Origin: Mycolicibacterium sp. S2-37
GTDB taxonomy: Bacteria; Actinomycetota; Actinomycetes; Mycobacteriales; Mycobacteriaceae
NCBI RefSeq assembly: GCF_017352375.1
Contig: NZ_JAFEVR010000008.1
Span: forward strand, 1-64,000
Direction: 5' to 3'
DNA length: 64,000 nt
Position 1 is the stretch's first letter; each line of letters begins with the position of its first letter. The position numbers were made by a program, and so were the translations under genes. Shown here piece by piece: positions 18,697-28,680 of the stretch. Under the pieces are notes generated by a model, which worked only from the letters and a program-made list of their open reading frames with translations, searched no databases and was not told where the DNA came from.

Positions 18697-19250
18697 GGCT
18701 CGTCCTTGGCTCGCCGCTCCCGGTAGGCCGCGACGTGCTGGCGGTTGCCGCAGTTGCCGGTGTCGCAGAACATCCGGGACCGGTTGCGCGACAGATCGAT
18801 CAGTGCCGCCGCGCAGTCGGGTGCCGCGCAGATCTTGAGGCGCCGCAGCTCACCGGCGCGGATGAGATCGGCCAGGGCCATCGCCATCTCCGCACCCATC
18901 CGCTGCCACAGCGGATCGTGGGTGGACGCCAGATGCAGGTGCCACTCCGGCATCTCGGGGTGGCGGGTCAGCCACGGGGACGCGCGCGTGTCAGAGAGCA
19001 GCGCGTTGACCTGACCGACGGTGCGCTCCTCGTCGTCGGCGGCCTCCCACAGCATGCCGAGCCGCTCGCGGAGCCGGTGCACGGCCGCCAGCTCGGCGGC
19101 GTCCCGGTCCCGTCGGCCGGTCCACCCGAAGCCGTCGAGGTACCCGTCGAGCGCGGCCATCTCCCCGAGCTGCTCGCCGTCCACCCGGTCGGTGTTGATC
19201 AGCGCACACGCCGCCCTCAGGGTGAGCTCTGTGTCATAAGTGAAATTCAT
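18693..19250 (-). CDS. CGNR zinc-finger (ABATE-type) transcriptional regulator
   Basis: 185-residue regulator. The N-terminal ~130 residues are the stress-response ligand-binding-like domain (MNFTYDTELTLRAACALINT), and the C-terminus carries the CGNR zinc finger: CAAPDC … CDTGNCGNRQHVAAYR, with four Cys as metal ligands. GGAG lies 11 nt before this ATG; the alternative ATG at 19259 would have only 2 nt spacing, and the family usually starts near MxFxxD. It is divergent from the EamA exporter with overlapping promoter elements, so it probably controls that gene and itself. Confidence 0.82.
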   Translation of the reverse strand: MNFTYDTELTLRAACALINTDRVDGEQLGEMAALDGYLDGFGWTGRRDRDAAELAAVHRLRERLGMLWEAADDEERTVGQVNALLSDTRASPWLTRHPEMPEWHLHLASTHDPLWQRMGAEMAMALADLIRAGELRRLKICAAPDCAAALIDLSRNRSRMFCDTGNCGNRQHVAAYRERRAKDEP

Positions 19251-19300
19251 TTGACTCATGACTCCATTCGCCTCTATGGTCACGACCAAAGCCCATTTTA
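19251..19300. promoter_or_regulatory. Overlapping divergent promoters of the CGNR regulator and EamA exporter
   Basis: Plus strand: TTGACT (19251–19256), 18 bp, TATGGT (19275–19280), a strong promoter for the exporter gene; its −35 abuts the regulator start codon. Minus strand: TAAAAT (19295–19300) fits a −10 for the regulator. The arrangement means regulator occupancy or transcription would interfere with the exporter promoter. Confidence 0.6.
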
Positions 19301-19331
19301 CTCATTACAGGCTCGTTCATCGGAGGAAACC

Positions 19332-20378
19332 ATGGTTGCGTCGCGTCCCGCCGCCCCCCGGGCCGACAATTTCCGGCTCGGCCTGGCCTTCGCCATCAGC
19401 TCGGCGTTCGCGTTCGGCATGTCGGGTCCGCTCGGCAAGTCGCTGATGACCGCCGGCTGGAGCCCGACGGCGGCCGTGACGGCCCGCCTCGCGGGCGGTG
19501 CGTTGCTGATGGCGATCTTCGCGACCTGTGTCCGGCCCGGTTGGGTGCGCGACGCCCTGGCCCACTGGCGCATCGTGCTCGCCTATGGTCTGGTGCCGAT
19601 CGCCGGCGCGCAGCTCTTCTACTACAACGCCGTGTCCCACCTGTCGGTCGGCGTGGCGCTGCTACTCGAGTACACCGCACCGATCCTGGTGGTGGGGTGG
19701 GTGTGGCTCAGCACCCGCAGGCGTCCGTCGAACCTCACGCTGGCCGGCGTCGCGCTCGCGGTGGCCGGGATCATGCTCGTGCTCGATGTGTTCGCCGGTG
19801 CGCACATCAACACCGTCGGCGTCGCATGGGGAATGGCCGCAGCGGTCTGCGCCGCCTGCTATTTCCTGATGTCCGGCCGGGTGGCCACCGACACCGACGA
19901 CGCCGACGGAGTCGACCCCATCACCCTGGCCACCGCCGGACTTGCCGTCGGCGGTGCGACGACGGCGCTGCTCGGCCTCATCGGCGTCATGCCGATGACC
20001 TTCACCACCAATGACACCGTCGTCGCCGGGCTGACGACGTCGTGGATCGTCCCCGTGCTCGCCCTCGGACTCATCCCGACCGCGATCGCCTACACCCTCG
20101 GCATCATCGGGATCGCCCGGCTGCGGCCGCGATTCGCTTCCCTGGTCGGTCTGTCGGAGGTGTTGTTCGCGGTGTTGGCAGCCTGGGTGCTGCTCGGGGA
20201 GTCGATCAACGCGGTGCAGGCCGTCGGTGGGGCCGTGGTTCTGCTCGGTCTCGCGCTGGCCCGTCAGGGCGACCGCAGGGACACCGAACCGGCGCCGGTC
20301 GAGGACGCGATGTGGCCGGACACCCCGTCCGGCGAACACACGTCGTCCGACCCGGTCGGCCGAAGAAGTTGGTCCTAG
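19332..20378 (+). CDS. EamA/DMT-superfamily membrane transporter
   Basis: 348 residues with ten predicted membrane helices in two EamA repeats (first from GLAFAISSAFAFGMSGPLGKS, second from NTVGVAWGMAAAVCAACYF). These are typically metabolite or drug exporters of the RhtA/YdcZ type; the substrate is not deducible. A ~35-residue polar tail follows the last helix. GGAGGAAACC directly precedes the ATG at 19332. Divergent from the CGNR regulator, which is its likely controller. Confidence 0.88.
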   Translation: MVASRPAAPRADNFRLGLAFAISSAFAFGMSGPLGKSLMTAGWSPTAAVTARLAGGALLMAIFATCVRPGWVRDALAHWRIVLAYGLVPIAGAQLFYYNAVSHLSVGVALLLEYTAPILVVGWVWLSTRRRPSNLTLAGVALAVAGIMLVLDVFAGAHINTVGVAWGMAAAVCAACYFLMSGRVATDTDDADGVDPITLATAGLAVGGATTALLGLIGVMPMTFTTNDTVVAGLTTSWIVPVLALGLIPTAIAYTLGIIGIARLRPRFASLVGLSEVLFAVLAAWVLLGESINAVQAVGGAVVLLGLALARQGDRRDTEPAPVEDAMWPDTPSGEHTSSDPVGRRSWS

Positions 20379-20399
20379 CTAGCCGGTCTATGTGATCAT

Positions 20400-21074
20400 G
20401 TGCCGGTGAACGTACTCCGTGCCGGCGGTCGCCTTGCCGCCTCCGCGCTCACCGTCGCCGCGGCCTCTGCGCTGCTGGTCGGCGGCCCCACCCCCACCGC
20501 GAGCGCGCAGGCCTGCTCGGATGTCGAGCTGATCTTCGCGCGCGGCACCAGTGAACCGGCGGGCATCGGCCGCGTGGGCCAGGCACTCGCCGATGCGCTG
20601 CGCCCACAGCTGGGGGGTATGACGCTGAGCACCTACGGGGTCAACTATCCGGCGACCTACGACTTCCTCACCACCGCGGCGGGCGCCAGCGATGCCACCG
20701 CGCGCATCGCGTCGGTGTCCGCACAGTGCCCCGGCACCCGCTTCGTCCTCGGCGGCTACTCCCAGGGCGCCGCAGTGGTCGACATGCTGGCCGGTGTGCC
20801 CCCGCTGGGCAACCGCATCGGCGACATCGGCTCCGCCCCGCCGCTGCCCGGCAGCTACGCCGCCGACGTCGCGGCGGTGGCGGTGTTCGGCAACCCCGCG
20901 GCGAAGTTCGGTAACCCGCTCAGCGCCCGCGGCCAGTTCGCAGGGCGCAGCATCGACGCGTGCGGCGACGGTGACCCGATCTGTTCGGACGGGCGCAACC
21001 CGTTCGCACACACGCATTACGAATCGTCGCCGTTCATCGGACAGGCCGCCGGCTTCGTCGCCGGCCGGGTATGA
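20400..21074 (+). CDS. Secreted cutinase-family esterase (cut3-like)
   Basis: 224 residues with a Sec signal peptide ending in SAQA near residue 38. The cutinase fold has the nucleophile elbow GGYSQGA (Ser121), Asp192 in GDPIC and His204/206 in FAHTHY, with likely disulphides Cys39–Cys110 and Cys188–Cys195. Such enzymes hydrolyse lipid or ester substrates outside the cell. GTG 20400 or GTG 20406 could start it. It is in tandem with a second cutinase, as Rv3451–Rv3452 (cut3, cut4) lie in M. tuberculosis, next to ESX-4. Confidence 0.92.
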   Translation: MPVNVLRAGGRLAASALTVAAASALLVGGPTPTASAQACSDVELIFARGTSEPAGIGRVGQALADALRPQLGGMTLSTYGVNYPATYDFLTTAAGASDATARIASVSAQCPGTRFVLGGYSQGAAVVDMLAGVPPLGNRIGDIGSAPPLPGSYAADVAAVAVFGNPAAKFGNPLSARGQFAGRSIDACGDGDPICSDGRNPFAHTHYESSPFIGQAAGFVAGRV

Positions 21075-21114
21075 GCGGCCCCGGTGGTCGAGGCTCGGTG
21101 TCCTACGCGTTCGT

Positions 21115-21120
21115 TAGTAT
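21115..21120 (+). promoter_or_regulatory. −10 element for leaderless transcription of the second cutinase gene
   Basis: TAGTAT (TANNNT) ends 7 nt before the GTG at 21128, the spacing expected for a leaderless mycobacterial mRNA. It lies within the frame that an ATG start at 21071 would use, and so argues for the later start. Confidence 0.5.
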
Positions 21121-21127
21121 CGGCGAG

Positions 21128-21820
21128 GTGAGAAATCATCCCGCGTCGGTAATCAGGTCCCGTCCGTGGCTCGCCCTCGTCGCCTGCGTCGTCGCGGCAG
21201 CCAGTCTCCTTGCCGCACCGGCACTGTCATCGCACACCGCCGCCACCGCGTCCGCCCAATCCTGCCCACAGGCCGAGCTCATCTTCGCGCGCGGCCGCAT
21301 CGAGGCGCCCGGCGCGGGAGTGATCGGCAACAACCTCATCAGCGCGATACGCAACAAGAGCGACAAGGACATCGACCTCTACGCGGTGCAGTATCCCGCC
21401 GACACCGAGATCGACGTGGGCGCCAACGACATGAGCTCACGCATCCAGGACATGGCGGCCCGCTGCCCCGACACCCGGCTGGTGCTGGGTGGGTACTCGC
21501 TCGGTGCCGCGGTGACCGACATCGTGCTGGCCGCGCCGATCGCCGCATTCGGATTCGACAAACCACTGCCCCCGGGCATGGACCGCCACATCGCCGCCGT
21601 CGCACTGTTCGGCAACGGCGCGGCCTGGGTGGGCCCGATCACCAATTTCAGCCCGCTCTACCGCGAACGCACCATCGAGCTCTGCCACGGCGCAGACCCG
21701 ATCTGCAACCCCGCTGACCCGAACACCTGGGAGAACAACTGGCCCGACCACGCGGCCAGAGCCTACGTCGACGCGGGCATGGTCAACCAGGCCGCCGACT
21801 TCATCGTCGGCCGGATCTGA
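21128..21820 (+). CDS. Secreted cutinase-family esterase (cut4-like)
   Basis: 230 residues from GTG 21128; a signal peptide core WLALVACVVAAASLLAAPAL follows and cleavage is likely after TASAQ. The elbow is GGYSLGA instead of GYSQG, Asp lies in GADPIC and the candidate catalytic His in DHAARAY. Two Cys pairs match the first cutinase. ATG 21071 (ATGA overlap with the upstream stop) is an alternative start but would put 19 extra residues before the signal peptide. Likely an esterase acting on cell-envelope or host lipids. Confidence 0.88.
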   Translation: MRNHPASVIRSRPWLALVACVVAAASLLAAPALSSHTAATASAQSCPQAELIFARGRIEAPGAGVIGNNLISAIRNKSDKDIDLYAVQYPADTEIDVGANDMSSRIQDMAARCPDTRLVLGGYSLGAAVTDIVLAAPIAAFGFDKPLPPGMDRHIAAVALFGNGAAWVGPITNFSPLYRERTIELCHGADPICNPADPNTWENNWPDHAARAYVDAGMVNQAADFIVGRI

Positions 21821-21930
21821 GGCTCCGAGAGCAGCGCAGGAGACGGGTTGCGACGCAACGGCAGTGGGTACAGCGTGGGGGTCGTCCTTGGCGCCCGCCC
21901 ACCCACCGGTTGCGAAAGGTCGGCGAAGGC

Positions 21931-23688
21931 ATGAATCCCGCCGGCCAGGAAAGCGATGAGGCTGACCGTCTGACCGCCCTGGCCGCGCACGCCATCGTCG
22001 ACACCCCGCCCGACGGAGCGTTCGACGACGTGACGGCACTGGCTGCCGACGTATGCGACTGCCCGATGGCGTTGATCACGTTCGTCGACGGCGAACGCCA
22101 GTGGCACAAGTCCCGGTACGGGATCGACATCGACGAGTTGCCGCGCGCGGCGTCGTTCCGCGTCCACGCGGTCACCACCGACGCCGTCACCGAGGTCCCC
22201 GACACCCGGCTCGATCCCCGCTTCGACCGCCACCCGCTGGTGATCGGTGAACCCCACGTGCGCTTCTATGCCGGTGCGCCACTGATCGTTCCGGGAGGTC
22301 ACCGGCTCGGCACGCTGTGCGTGATGGATGTCGAACCCCGTACCCTGTCCGGTCGGCAGCGGCGCCATCTGCGGGTGCTGGCCGACCAGGTGGTCAACCT
22401 GCTCGAGGTCCGGCGCCAGGCGCAGCAGATCTCCATCGCGATGGAGAACCGGCTGGCGGCGGACGCCGCACTACGCCGCCAGCAGCGGATGCTCGAGGGC
22501 GTGCTGGCCCACACCGACGTCCTCATCTTCGCCAAGGACGTGGACGGACGGTTCGTGATGGCCAACCATGCCCTGGAATTCGTGACGCAGAGCGCCGGAC
22601 TCACCGGCCGCACGGATCATGACGTCTTCGACGCCGAGATCGCCGACGAGTACCGCAATAACGACCGGCACATCATGGCGACCCGGGAGTGGCAGGTCTT
22701 CAACGAAGACGTCACCCACCCCGACGGCTCCGTGCACACGTACCGGTCGACGAAGTTCCCGCTGATCGACGACAACGGTGACGTGATGGGCATCGGTGGC
22801 GTGTCCACGGACGTGACGGAGTTGGCGGCCACGCGCGCTGCGTACGCCGAGGCCGAACTGCGCTGGCGCACCGTCCTCGAACAGCTGCCCACCGCCGTCA
22901 TCGTCGTCGACCCGAGCCGGACCATCACCTACATGAATCCCGAGGCCATGGTGCTGCTCGGCGCCCGGTCACTCGCCGACGTGGCGCCGACCACGGCGTT
23001 GCGGCTCATTCCCGAGAACGTCCGCACCGACGCGGAGTCGATGATGACCGACGTGCTCGCCGGCGGGGGCGAGATCCGTGCCCGGCGCGGGATGCTGCGC
23101 AGGCTCGACGGTGGTGTGCTCACCGTCGAATTCAATGCCAAAGCCGTGACGCATGCCGGTGTGCAGAGCGTTCAGCTGGAGTTCCGCGACATCTCGGCGG
23201 TGGCGGCTGCGTACGCCGAGCTCAAACACTCCGCCACCACTGACCCGCTGACCGGACTGCTCAACCGGCGCGCCTGGGACGACCGCATCGAATCACTGAT
23301 GGACGATGCGCGTCACCGGAGCAGTGCGCTGACCATCGCGGTGCTCGACTTCGACAACTTCAAGCGCTACAACGACACTCACGGCCACAGCGCAGGAGAC
23401 GTTCTGCTGCAACGCTTTGCGGCGGCTGCGGCGGCCACCCTGCGCCACGACGACATCATCGCCCGGTGGGGCGGCGAGGAATTCATCGTGGCCCTGGCCG
23501 ACACCCCGCCGGAGCAGGCGTCGCATGTACTCACCCGCCTTGCACAGTGCATGCCGCACGGTCAGACCTGCTCGATCGGCTACACCACCCGCAGGCCCGC
23601 CGAGACGCTCACCGAGACCGTCGTCCGCGCCGACACCGCGCTGTACCAGGCCAAGCGCGAAGGCAAGAACCGGATTCGGTTCTCCTGA
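21931..23688 (+). CDS. GAF–PAS–PAS–GGDEF diguanylate cyclase
   Basis: 585 residues. A GAF domain (about 10–165) contains the typical FDDVTALAADVCDCPMALI and RFYAGAPLI. A PAS domain (about 195–305) contains VDGRFVMANHALE, a second PAS (about 315–430) VVDPSRTITYMNPEA, and the C-terminal GGDEF starts TTDPLTGLLNRRAWDDR. The active-site motif RWGGEEF (512–518) is intact, so synthesis of c-di-GMP is expected. No membrane segment is visible, so it is a soluble sensor. ATG 21931 is chosen over TTG 21910. Confidence 0.9.
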   Translation: MNPAGQESDEADRLTALAAHAIVDTPPDGAFDDVTALAADVCDCPMALITFVDGERQWHKSRYGIDIDELPRAASFRVHAVTTDAVTEVPDTRLDPRFDRHPLVIGEPHVRFYAGAPLIVPGGHRLGTLCVMDVEPRTLSGRQRRHLRVLADQVVNLLEVRRQAQQISIAMENRLAADAALRRQQRMLEGVLAHTDVLIFAKDVDGRFVMANHALEFVTQSAGLTGRTDHDVFDAEIADEYRNNDRHIMATREWQVFNEDVTHPDGSVHTYRSTKFPLIDDNGDVMGIGGVSTDVTELAATRAAYAEAELRWRTVLEQLPTAVIVVDPSRTITYMNPEAMVLLGARSLADVAPTTALRLIPENVRTDAESMMTDVLAGGGEIRARRGMLRRLDGGVLTVEFNAKAVTHAGVQSVQLEFRDISAVAAAYAELKHSATTDPLTGLLNRRAWDDRIESLMDDARHRSSALTIAVLDFDNFKRYNDTHGHSAGDVLLQRFAAAAAATLRHDDIIARWGGEEFIVALADTPPEQASHVLTRLAQCMPHGQTCSIGYTTRRPAETLTETVVRADTALYQAKREGKNRIRFS

Positions 23689-23706
23689 GCACCGGTCCGG
23701 TGTCGA

Positions 23707-24579
23707 TCACTTGCCTGCGACCCGCAGATCCCGGGTGATCAGGGTGCGCGCGGCCAGTTGATCGTCGGGCGGATAGTCGACGCCCACGAGGGTGAGCCCG
23801 CGAGCCGGCGCGGCGGCGAACTCGCTGGAGCGGCGGGGGGCGTCCAACAGTTCGGCGCACCATGCGGGCTCGCGGCGATGTTCGCCCACCGCGAGCAGCG
23901 CACCGATCAGCGAGCGCACCATCGCCCAGCAGAACGCATCGGCCGTGACGTGCGCGGTGAGGATGTCCCCCTCGCGGGTCCAGTCCAGCCGCTGCAGATC
24001 GCGGATCGTCGTCGCCCCCTCGCGGTGCCGGCAAAACGCGGCGAAATCGTGGAGCCCGAGCAGCATGCGGCCGGCTTCGGCCATCGCCTCGACGTCCAGC
24101 CGGCGCGGCCACGCCGTCACGAACCGAGCCTGCTGCGGGCGGACCCCGAAATCCGCGGTGCCCAAGCGGTATTCGTAGTGCCGGCGCAGCGCGGAGAAGC
24201 GGGCGTCGAAACCGGCAGGCGCGCGGACGATCTGGGTGATCCGCACATCCTCGGGCAGGAAACGCCCCAGCCGGCGCACCAGCGGTGAGAACTCCGGGTC
24301 GGCCGGACGCGGGGTGCGGGGGTAGGCATGCCGCAACGCGTCGGCGGGCACATCGACGTGAGCGACCTGACCGGTGGCATGGACCCCGGCGTCGGTGCGG
24401 CCTGCCGCCCGCACCGTCACGGGCGTCCGGAAGACCGTCGACAGCGCCTCGTCGATCAACCCGGCCACGGTGCGCTGCCCGGCCTGCGCCGCCCACCCGG
24501 CGAAATCGGTGCCGTCGTAGCTGACGTCGATCCGGAGACGAACAAGCCCGCCACCGGAATCGATGGCGGGCGTGTTCAT
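23707..24579 (-). CDS. truA: tRNA pseudouridine(38–40) synthase
   Basis: TruA isomerises U38–U40 in the anticodon stem of many tRNAs. 290 residues; the catalytic Asp63 is in the invariant [13 protein letters not shown], and [16 protein letters not shown] and [17 protein letters not shown] are further conserved blocks. A non-conserved insert lies around residues 83–105. Start ATG 24579 is only 7 bp after the rplQ stop, so truA is the last gene of the rplQ operon, as in other mycobacteria. Confidence 0.95.
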   Translation of the reverse strand: MNTPAIDSGGGLVRLRIDVSYDGTDFAGWAAQAGQRTVAGLIDEALSTVFRTPVTVRAAGRTDAGVHATGQVAHVDVPADALRHAYPRTPRPADPEFSPLVRRLGRFLPEDVRITQIVRAPAGFDARFSALRRHYEYRLGTADFGVRPQQARFVTAWPRRLDVEAMAEAGRMLLGLHDFAAFCRHREGATTIRDLQRLDWTREGDILTAHVTADAFCWAMVRSLIGALLAVGEHRREPAWCAELLDAPRRSSEFAAAPARGLTLVGVDYPPDDQLAARTLITRDLRVAGK

Positions 24580-24586
24580 GTCGTCG

Positions 24587-25222
24587 CTAGGACTTGTCAG
24601 CGTCCGAATCCTCGGTGCCGGTCGGATCGTCGGTCTCGGTGGACCGAGACGCTTCGACCGCCGTGGTGTCCTCGGCTTCGGTCACCGCGTCCGCGGTGTC
24701 CGGAGCCTCGGGCGCCGTGGTGCCCTCGGCCTCGACGGCCGACGAGTCGTCGGCGTCGGGGCCCTCGGCGGCCTCGGGCTCGACCGACGCCTGCGGCGCG
24801 GCTGCGGCCGCGACCTTCTGGGACGCATCGGCGCGCCGGGCACGGTTCGCTTCGCTGGTCACCGTCTTCTCCCGCACCAGCTCGATGACCGCCATGGGGG
24901 CGTTGTCGCCCTTACGCGGCTCGACCTTGATGATGCGGGTGTAGCCGCCCTCACGGTCGGCGTAGAACGGGCCGATCTCGGCGAACAGGGTGTGCACGAC
25001 ATCCTTGTCCCGGATCTTCTTGAGCACCTCGCGCCGGTTGTGCAGGGCACCCTTCTTGGCGTGGGTGATCAGCTTCTCCGCGTAGGGCCGCAGCGCCCGC
25101 GCCTTCGGCTCGGTCGTCTTGATCCGGCCGTGCTCGAACAGCGACGTGGCCAGGTTGGCCAGCAGCGCCTTCTGGTGCGAGGACGACCCGCCGAGGCGAG
25201 GACCCTTTGTGGGCTTGGGCAT
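24587..25222 (-). CDS. rplQ: 50S ribosomal protein L17 with long acidic C-terminal extension
   Basis: L17 lies near the peptide exit tunnel. The conserved core is residues 1–~118 ([21 protein letters not shown] … APMAVIELV). The remaining ~90 residues are low-complexity Ala/Glu/Asp/Thr, without homology I recognise; actinobacterial L17 is often extended, but this tail is long. The ATG at 25222 is preceded by GGAGATAGTC. Next to rpoA. Confidence 0.96.
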   Translation of the reverse strand: MPKPTKGPRLGGSSSHQKALLANLATSLFEHGRIKTTEPKARALRPYAEKLITHAKKGALHNRREVLKKIRDKDVVHTLFAEIGPFYADREGGYTRIIKVEPRKGDNAPMAVIELVREKTVTSEANRARRADASQKVAAAAAPQASVEPEAAEGPDADDSSAVEAEGTTAPEAPDTADAVTEAEDTTAVEASRSTETDDPTGTEDSDADKS

Positions 25223-25281
25223 TGCGACTATCTCCTAATTGGGGCCGGTCCCCGTATCAGGTAGGACCGGGACGGATTCTC

Positions 25282-26346
<1,065 letters not shown>

Positions 26347-26409
26347 TCATTCACGACACCCGCTATTTGATGTCGCACGAACCCTGCCGTCATCGGGACG
26401 GCCGGGGTG

Positions 26410-27015
26410 TTACTTCGAGTAGAGCTCGACGATCAGCTGCTCGGTCAGCGGCACGTCGATCTGTGCGCGCTCGGGCAGCTGGTGGACGAGGATGCGCTGG
26501 CGCTCGCCGACGACCTGCAGCCACGACGGGATCGGCCGATCACCCGCGGTCTCCCGCGCGATGATGAACGGATCGGTGTTCAGCGACTTGTCCTTGACGT
26601 CGATGATGTCGTACTGCGCCACCCGGTAGCTCGGGATGTCGACCTTGACGCCGTTGACGGTGAAGTGGCCGTGGCTGACGAGCTGACGGGCCATCCGGCG
26701 GGTCCGGGCCAGGCCGGCGCGGTAGACCACGTTGTCCAGCCGGGACTCCAGGATGCGCAGCAGGTTGTCACCGGTCTTGCCGGGCAGCCGGTTGGCCTCG
26801 TCGTAGTAGCGACGGAACTGCTTCTCCAGGACGCCGTAGGTGAAGCGAGCCTTCTGCTTCTCCTGCAGCTGGGTGCGGTATTCGCTCTCCTTGATCCGCG
26901 CGCGACCGTGCTGGCCGGGCGGGTAGGGGCGCTTCTCGAACGACTGATCTCCACCGACCAGGTCGACGCCGAGACGGCGCGACTTGCGGGTGGCGGGTCC
27001 GGTATAACGAGCCAT
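26410..27015 (-). CDS. rpsD: 30S ribosomal protein S4
   Basis: 201-residue primary 16S rRNA-binding protein with S4 domain (LDNVVYRAGLARTRRMARQLVSHGHF). It is the zinc-less form: the N-terminus MARYTGPATRKSRRLGVDL lacks the four-Cys cluster, so it does not carry the C+ zinc site. GGGAGGAC lies before the ATG at 27015. In E. coli S4 autoregulates the alpha operon; whether it does here is unknown. Confidence 0.97.
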   Translation of the reverse strand: MARYTGPATRKSRRLGVDLVGGDQSFEKRPYPPGQHGRARIKESEYRTQLQEKQKARFTYGVLEKQFRRYYDEANRLPGKTGDNLLRILESRLDNVVYRAGLARTRRMARQLVSHGHFTVNGVKVDIPSYRVAQYDIIDVKDKSLNTDPFIIARETAGDRPIPSWLQVVGERQRILVHQLPERAQIDVPLTEQLIVELYSK

Positions 27016-27029
27016 TGTTCAAGTCCTCC

Positions 27030-27446
27030 CTAGACCCGGCGCCGCTTGGGCGGACGGCATCCGTTGTGCGGCTGCGGCGTGACGTCGGCGATCGCGCCGA
27101 CCTCGAGGCCCGCGGCCTGCAGCGAGCGGATGGCGGTTTCACGGCCCGACCCCGGACCCTTGACGAACACGTCGACCTTCTTGACGCCGTGCTCCTGAGC
27201 CTTGCGGGCGGCGTTCTCAGCGGCCAGCTGCGCGGCGAACGGCGTCGACTTACGCGACCCCTTGAAGCCCACGTGACCCGAGGACGCCCACGCGATCACG
27301 TTGCCCTGGGGATCGGTGATGGACACGATCGTGTTGTTGAACGTGCTCTTGATGTGCGCGGCGCCGTGCGGGACGTTCTTCTTTTCCCTGCGGCGGGTCT
27401 TCTGACCCTTCTTGGCGGCGGTGCCGCCCTTCTTTGCCTGTGCCAT
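27030..27446 (-). CDS. rpsK: 30S ribosomal protein S11
   Basis: 138 residues, S11 of the 30S platform. Conserved blocks: [41 protein letters not shown] and the C-terminal [13 protein letters not shown]. It sits 6 nt after rpsM, before rpsD. Confidence 0.97.
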   Translation of the reverse strand: MAQAKKGGTAAKKGQKTRRREKKNVPHGAAHIKSTFNNTIVSITDPQGNVIAWASSGHVGFKGSRKSTPFAAQLAAENAARKAQEHGVKKVDVFVKGPGSGRETAIRSLQAAGLEVGAIADVTPQPHNGCRPPKRRRV

Positions 27447-27452
27447 CCGGGG

Positions 27453-27827
27453 TTACCTGGCCTTCTTCTTGCCGGCGATGGTGCGCTTGGGGCCCTTGCG
27501 GGTACGCGCGTTGGTCTTGGTCCGCTGGCCGCGCACCGGCAGGCCGCGACGGTGCCGCAGGCCCTGGTAGCAGCCGATCTCGATCTTGCGGCGGATGTCC
27601 GCCTGCACCTCGCGGCGCAGGTCACCCTCCACCTTGAGCGATCCCTCGATGTAGTCGCGCAGCTGGGTGACCTGGTCGTCGGTCAGATCCTTGCTGCGCA
27701 GGTTGCGGTCGATGCCGGTGGCGTCCAGGATTTCCTGGGAACGCGTCCGGCCGACGCCGTAGATGTAGGTAAGTGCGATCTCCATGCGCTTGTCGCGCGG
27801 CAGATCAACGCCCACTAGTCGGGCCAT
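27453..27827 (-). CDS. rpsM: 30S ribosomal protein S13
   Basis: 124 residues, S13 of the 30S head. Motifs: [58 protein letters not shown] and the basic tail. AAAGGA lies 10–12 nt before the ATG at 27827. A 164-nt gap separates it from rpmJ, so a leader or second promoter may exist there. Confidence 0.97.
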   Translation of the reverse strand: MARLVGVDLPRDKRMEIALTYIYGVGRTRSQEILDATGIDRNLRSKDLTDDQVTQLRDYIEGSLKVEGDLRREVQADIRRKIEIGCYQGLRHRRGLPVRGQRTKTNARTRKGPKRTIAGKKKAR

Positions 27828-27991
27828 GGGTGTGCCATTCCTTTACTTGGCGGAGGTCTGTTCCCAGTCCGTTCCCACTCAGGTGTGGGGCCCGGCCTCC
27901 GTCCGGGCGTGTCCGAGCGGCGAATCCACTCGGTGGTACTGGGAGGTCAGCATTCAGTTGTGTGTGGCCTGGGCCAGCCCTGTGGTGCTCG
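27828..27991 (-). other. Non-coding gap between rpmJ and rpsM
   Basis: 164 bases without a credible gene inside an otherwise tightly packed operon. The minus-strand RNA can form a small hairpin (CCCGG…CCGGG around 27890–27907). A position just upstream of rpsM is where E. coli carries its S4-binding translational operator, but no shared motif is evident here. Confidence 0.4.
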
Positions 27992-28105
27992 TCAGCCCTG
28001 CCGCTGCTTGTGGCGCGGATCGGAGCAGATCACCATGACCCGCCCATGCCGACGGATCACCCTGCACTTGTCGCAGATGGGCTTGACGCTCGGGTTCACC
28101 TTCAC
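27992..28105 (-). CDS. rpmJ: 50S ribosomal protein L36
   Basis: 37-residue protein starting at a GTG (28103–28105): it begins [19 protein letters not shown] and ends DPRHKQRQG. The zinc-ribbon ligands Cys11, Cys14, Cys27 and His32 are all present, making it the zinc-binding (C+) form, which in mycobacteria can be swapped for a zinc-free paralogue under zinc shortage. AAGGA lies ~10 nt upstream. It lies 35 nt after infA. Confidence 0.96.
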
Positions 28106-28140
28106 GGCGTGGAGATCCTTCTTGCTTGTGAGTTGTCGTA

Positions 28141-28362
28141 TTACTTGTACCGATAAACGATGCGGCCCCGGGACAGGTCGTAGGGAGACAGCTCCACCAC
28201 GACGCGGTCCTCGGGCAGGATGCGGATGTAGTGCTGCCGCATCTTGCCGCTGATGTGGGCAAGGACCTTGTGACCGTTCTCCAGCTCAATGCGGAACATC
28301 GCATTGGGCAGGGGTTCGACCACGCGACCCTCGACCTCTATGGCACCGTCTTTCTTGGCCAT
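28141..28362 (-). CDS. infA: Translation initiation factor IF-1
   Basis: 73-residue OB-fold protein, [20 protein letters not shown] to [10 protein letters not shown], essentially the universal IF-1 sequence. GGAGGATCTCC lies upstream of the ATG at 28362. It is first in the infA–rpmJ–rpsM–rpsK–rpsD–rpoA–rplQ–truA operon. Longer readings of the frame to 28611 have no support. Confidence 0.97.
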
Positions 28363-28555
28363 ACTTTTCGGAGATCCTCCGGTTGTCTTCTGGTTAGGTT
28401 CGGCGCCGGCCGCCGCAAGCGGCGACTGCTGTGCACTGGCGGGTGCACTGGCACAGTCCGGCCCCGACAACAGAACGTGGGCCGAGACCGGGAAATTCCG
28501 CAAGGATTCCGTGGCGGGCACGCAAAGAGTCGGCGCGGTTCCGCACCGTTGGTCG

Positions 28556-28583
28556 ATACTACCCGCTCGGCGCAGTCGGCCAA
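28556..28583 (-). promoter_or_regulatory. Candidate promoter of the infA–rpoA operon
   Basis: Minus strand: TTGGCC (28578–28583), 16-bp spacer, TAGTAT (28556–28561). The start near 28549 would leave a ~185-nt leader before infA. −10 is good, −35 weak. Confidence 0.5.
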
Positions 28584-28680
28584 AATCGCCGAACTTGCTG
28601 CTCCCGCGCACGCCCGGCAGCCACCAGAATGATCACGTGGGTCCGGGAGCCCACGTTCTGTTCGGGGAGAGGATCGACGA

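Noticed and set aside
23690..23702. CACCGG-T-CCGGTG palindrome between the GGDEF gene and truA as terminator
   Set aside because: Only a 6-bp stem with a 1-nt loop; too small to fold as a terminator.
27828..28680. tRNA or other structured RNA genes in the ribosomal operon gaps
   Set aside because: No cloverleaf or TΨC-type GTTCRANNC box with matching arms was seen; only rpmJ and infA are found.
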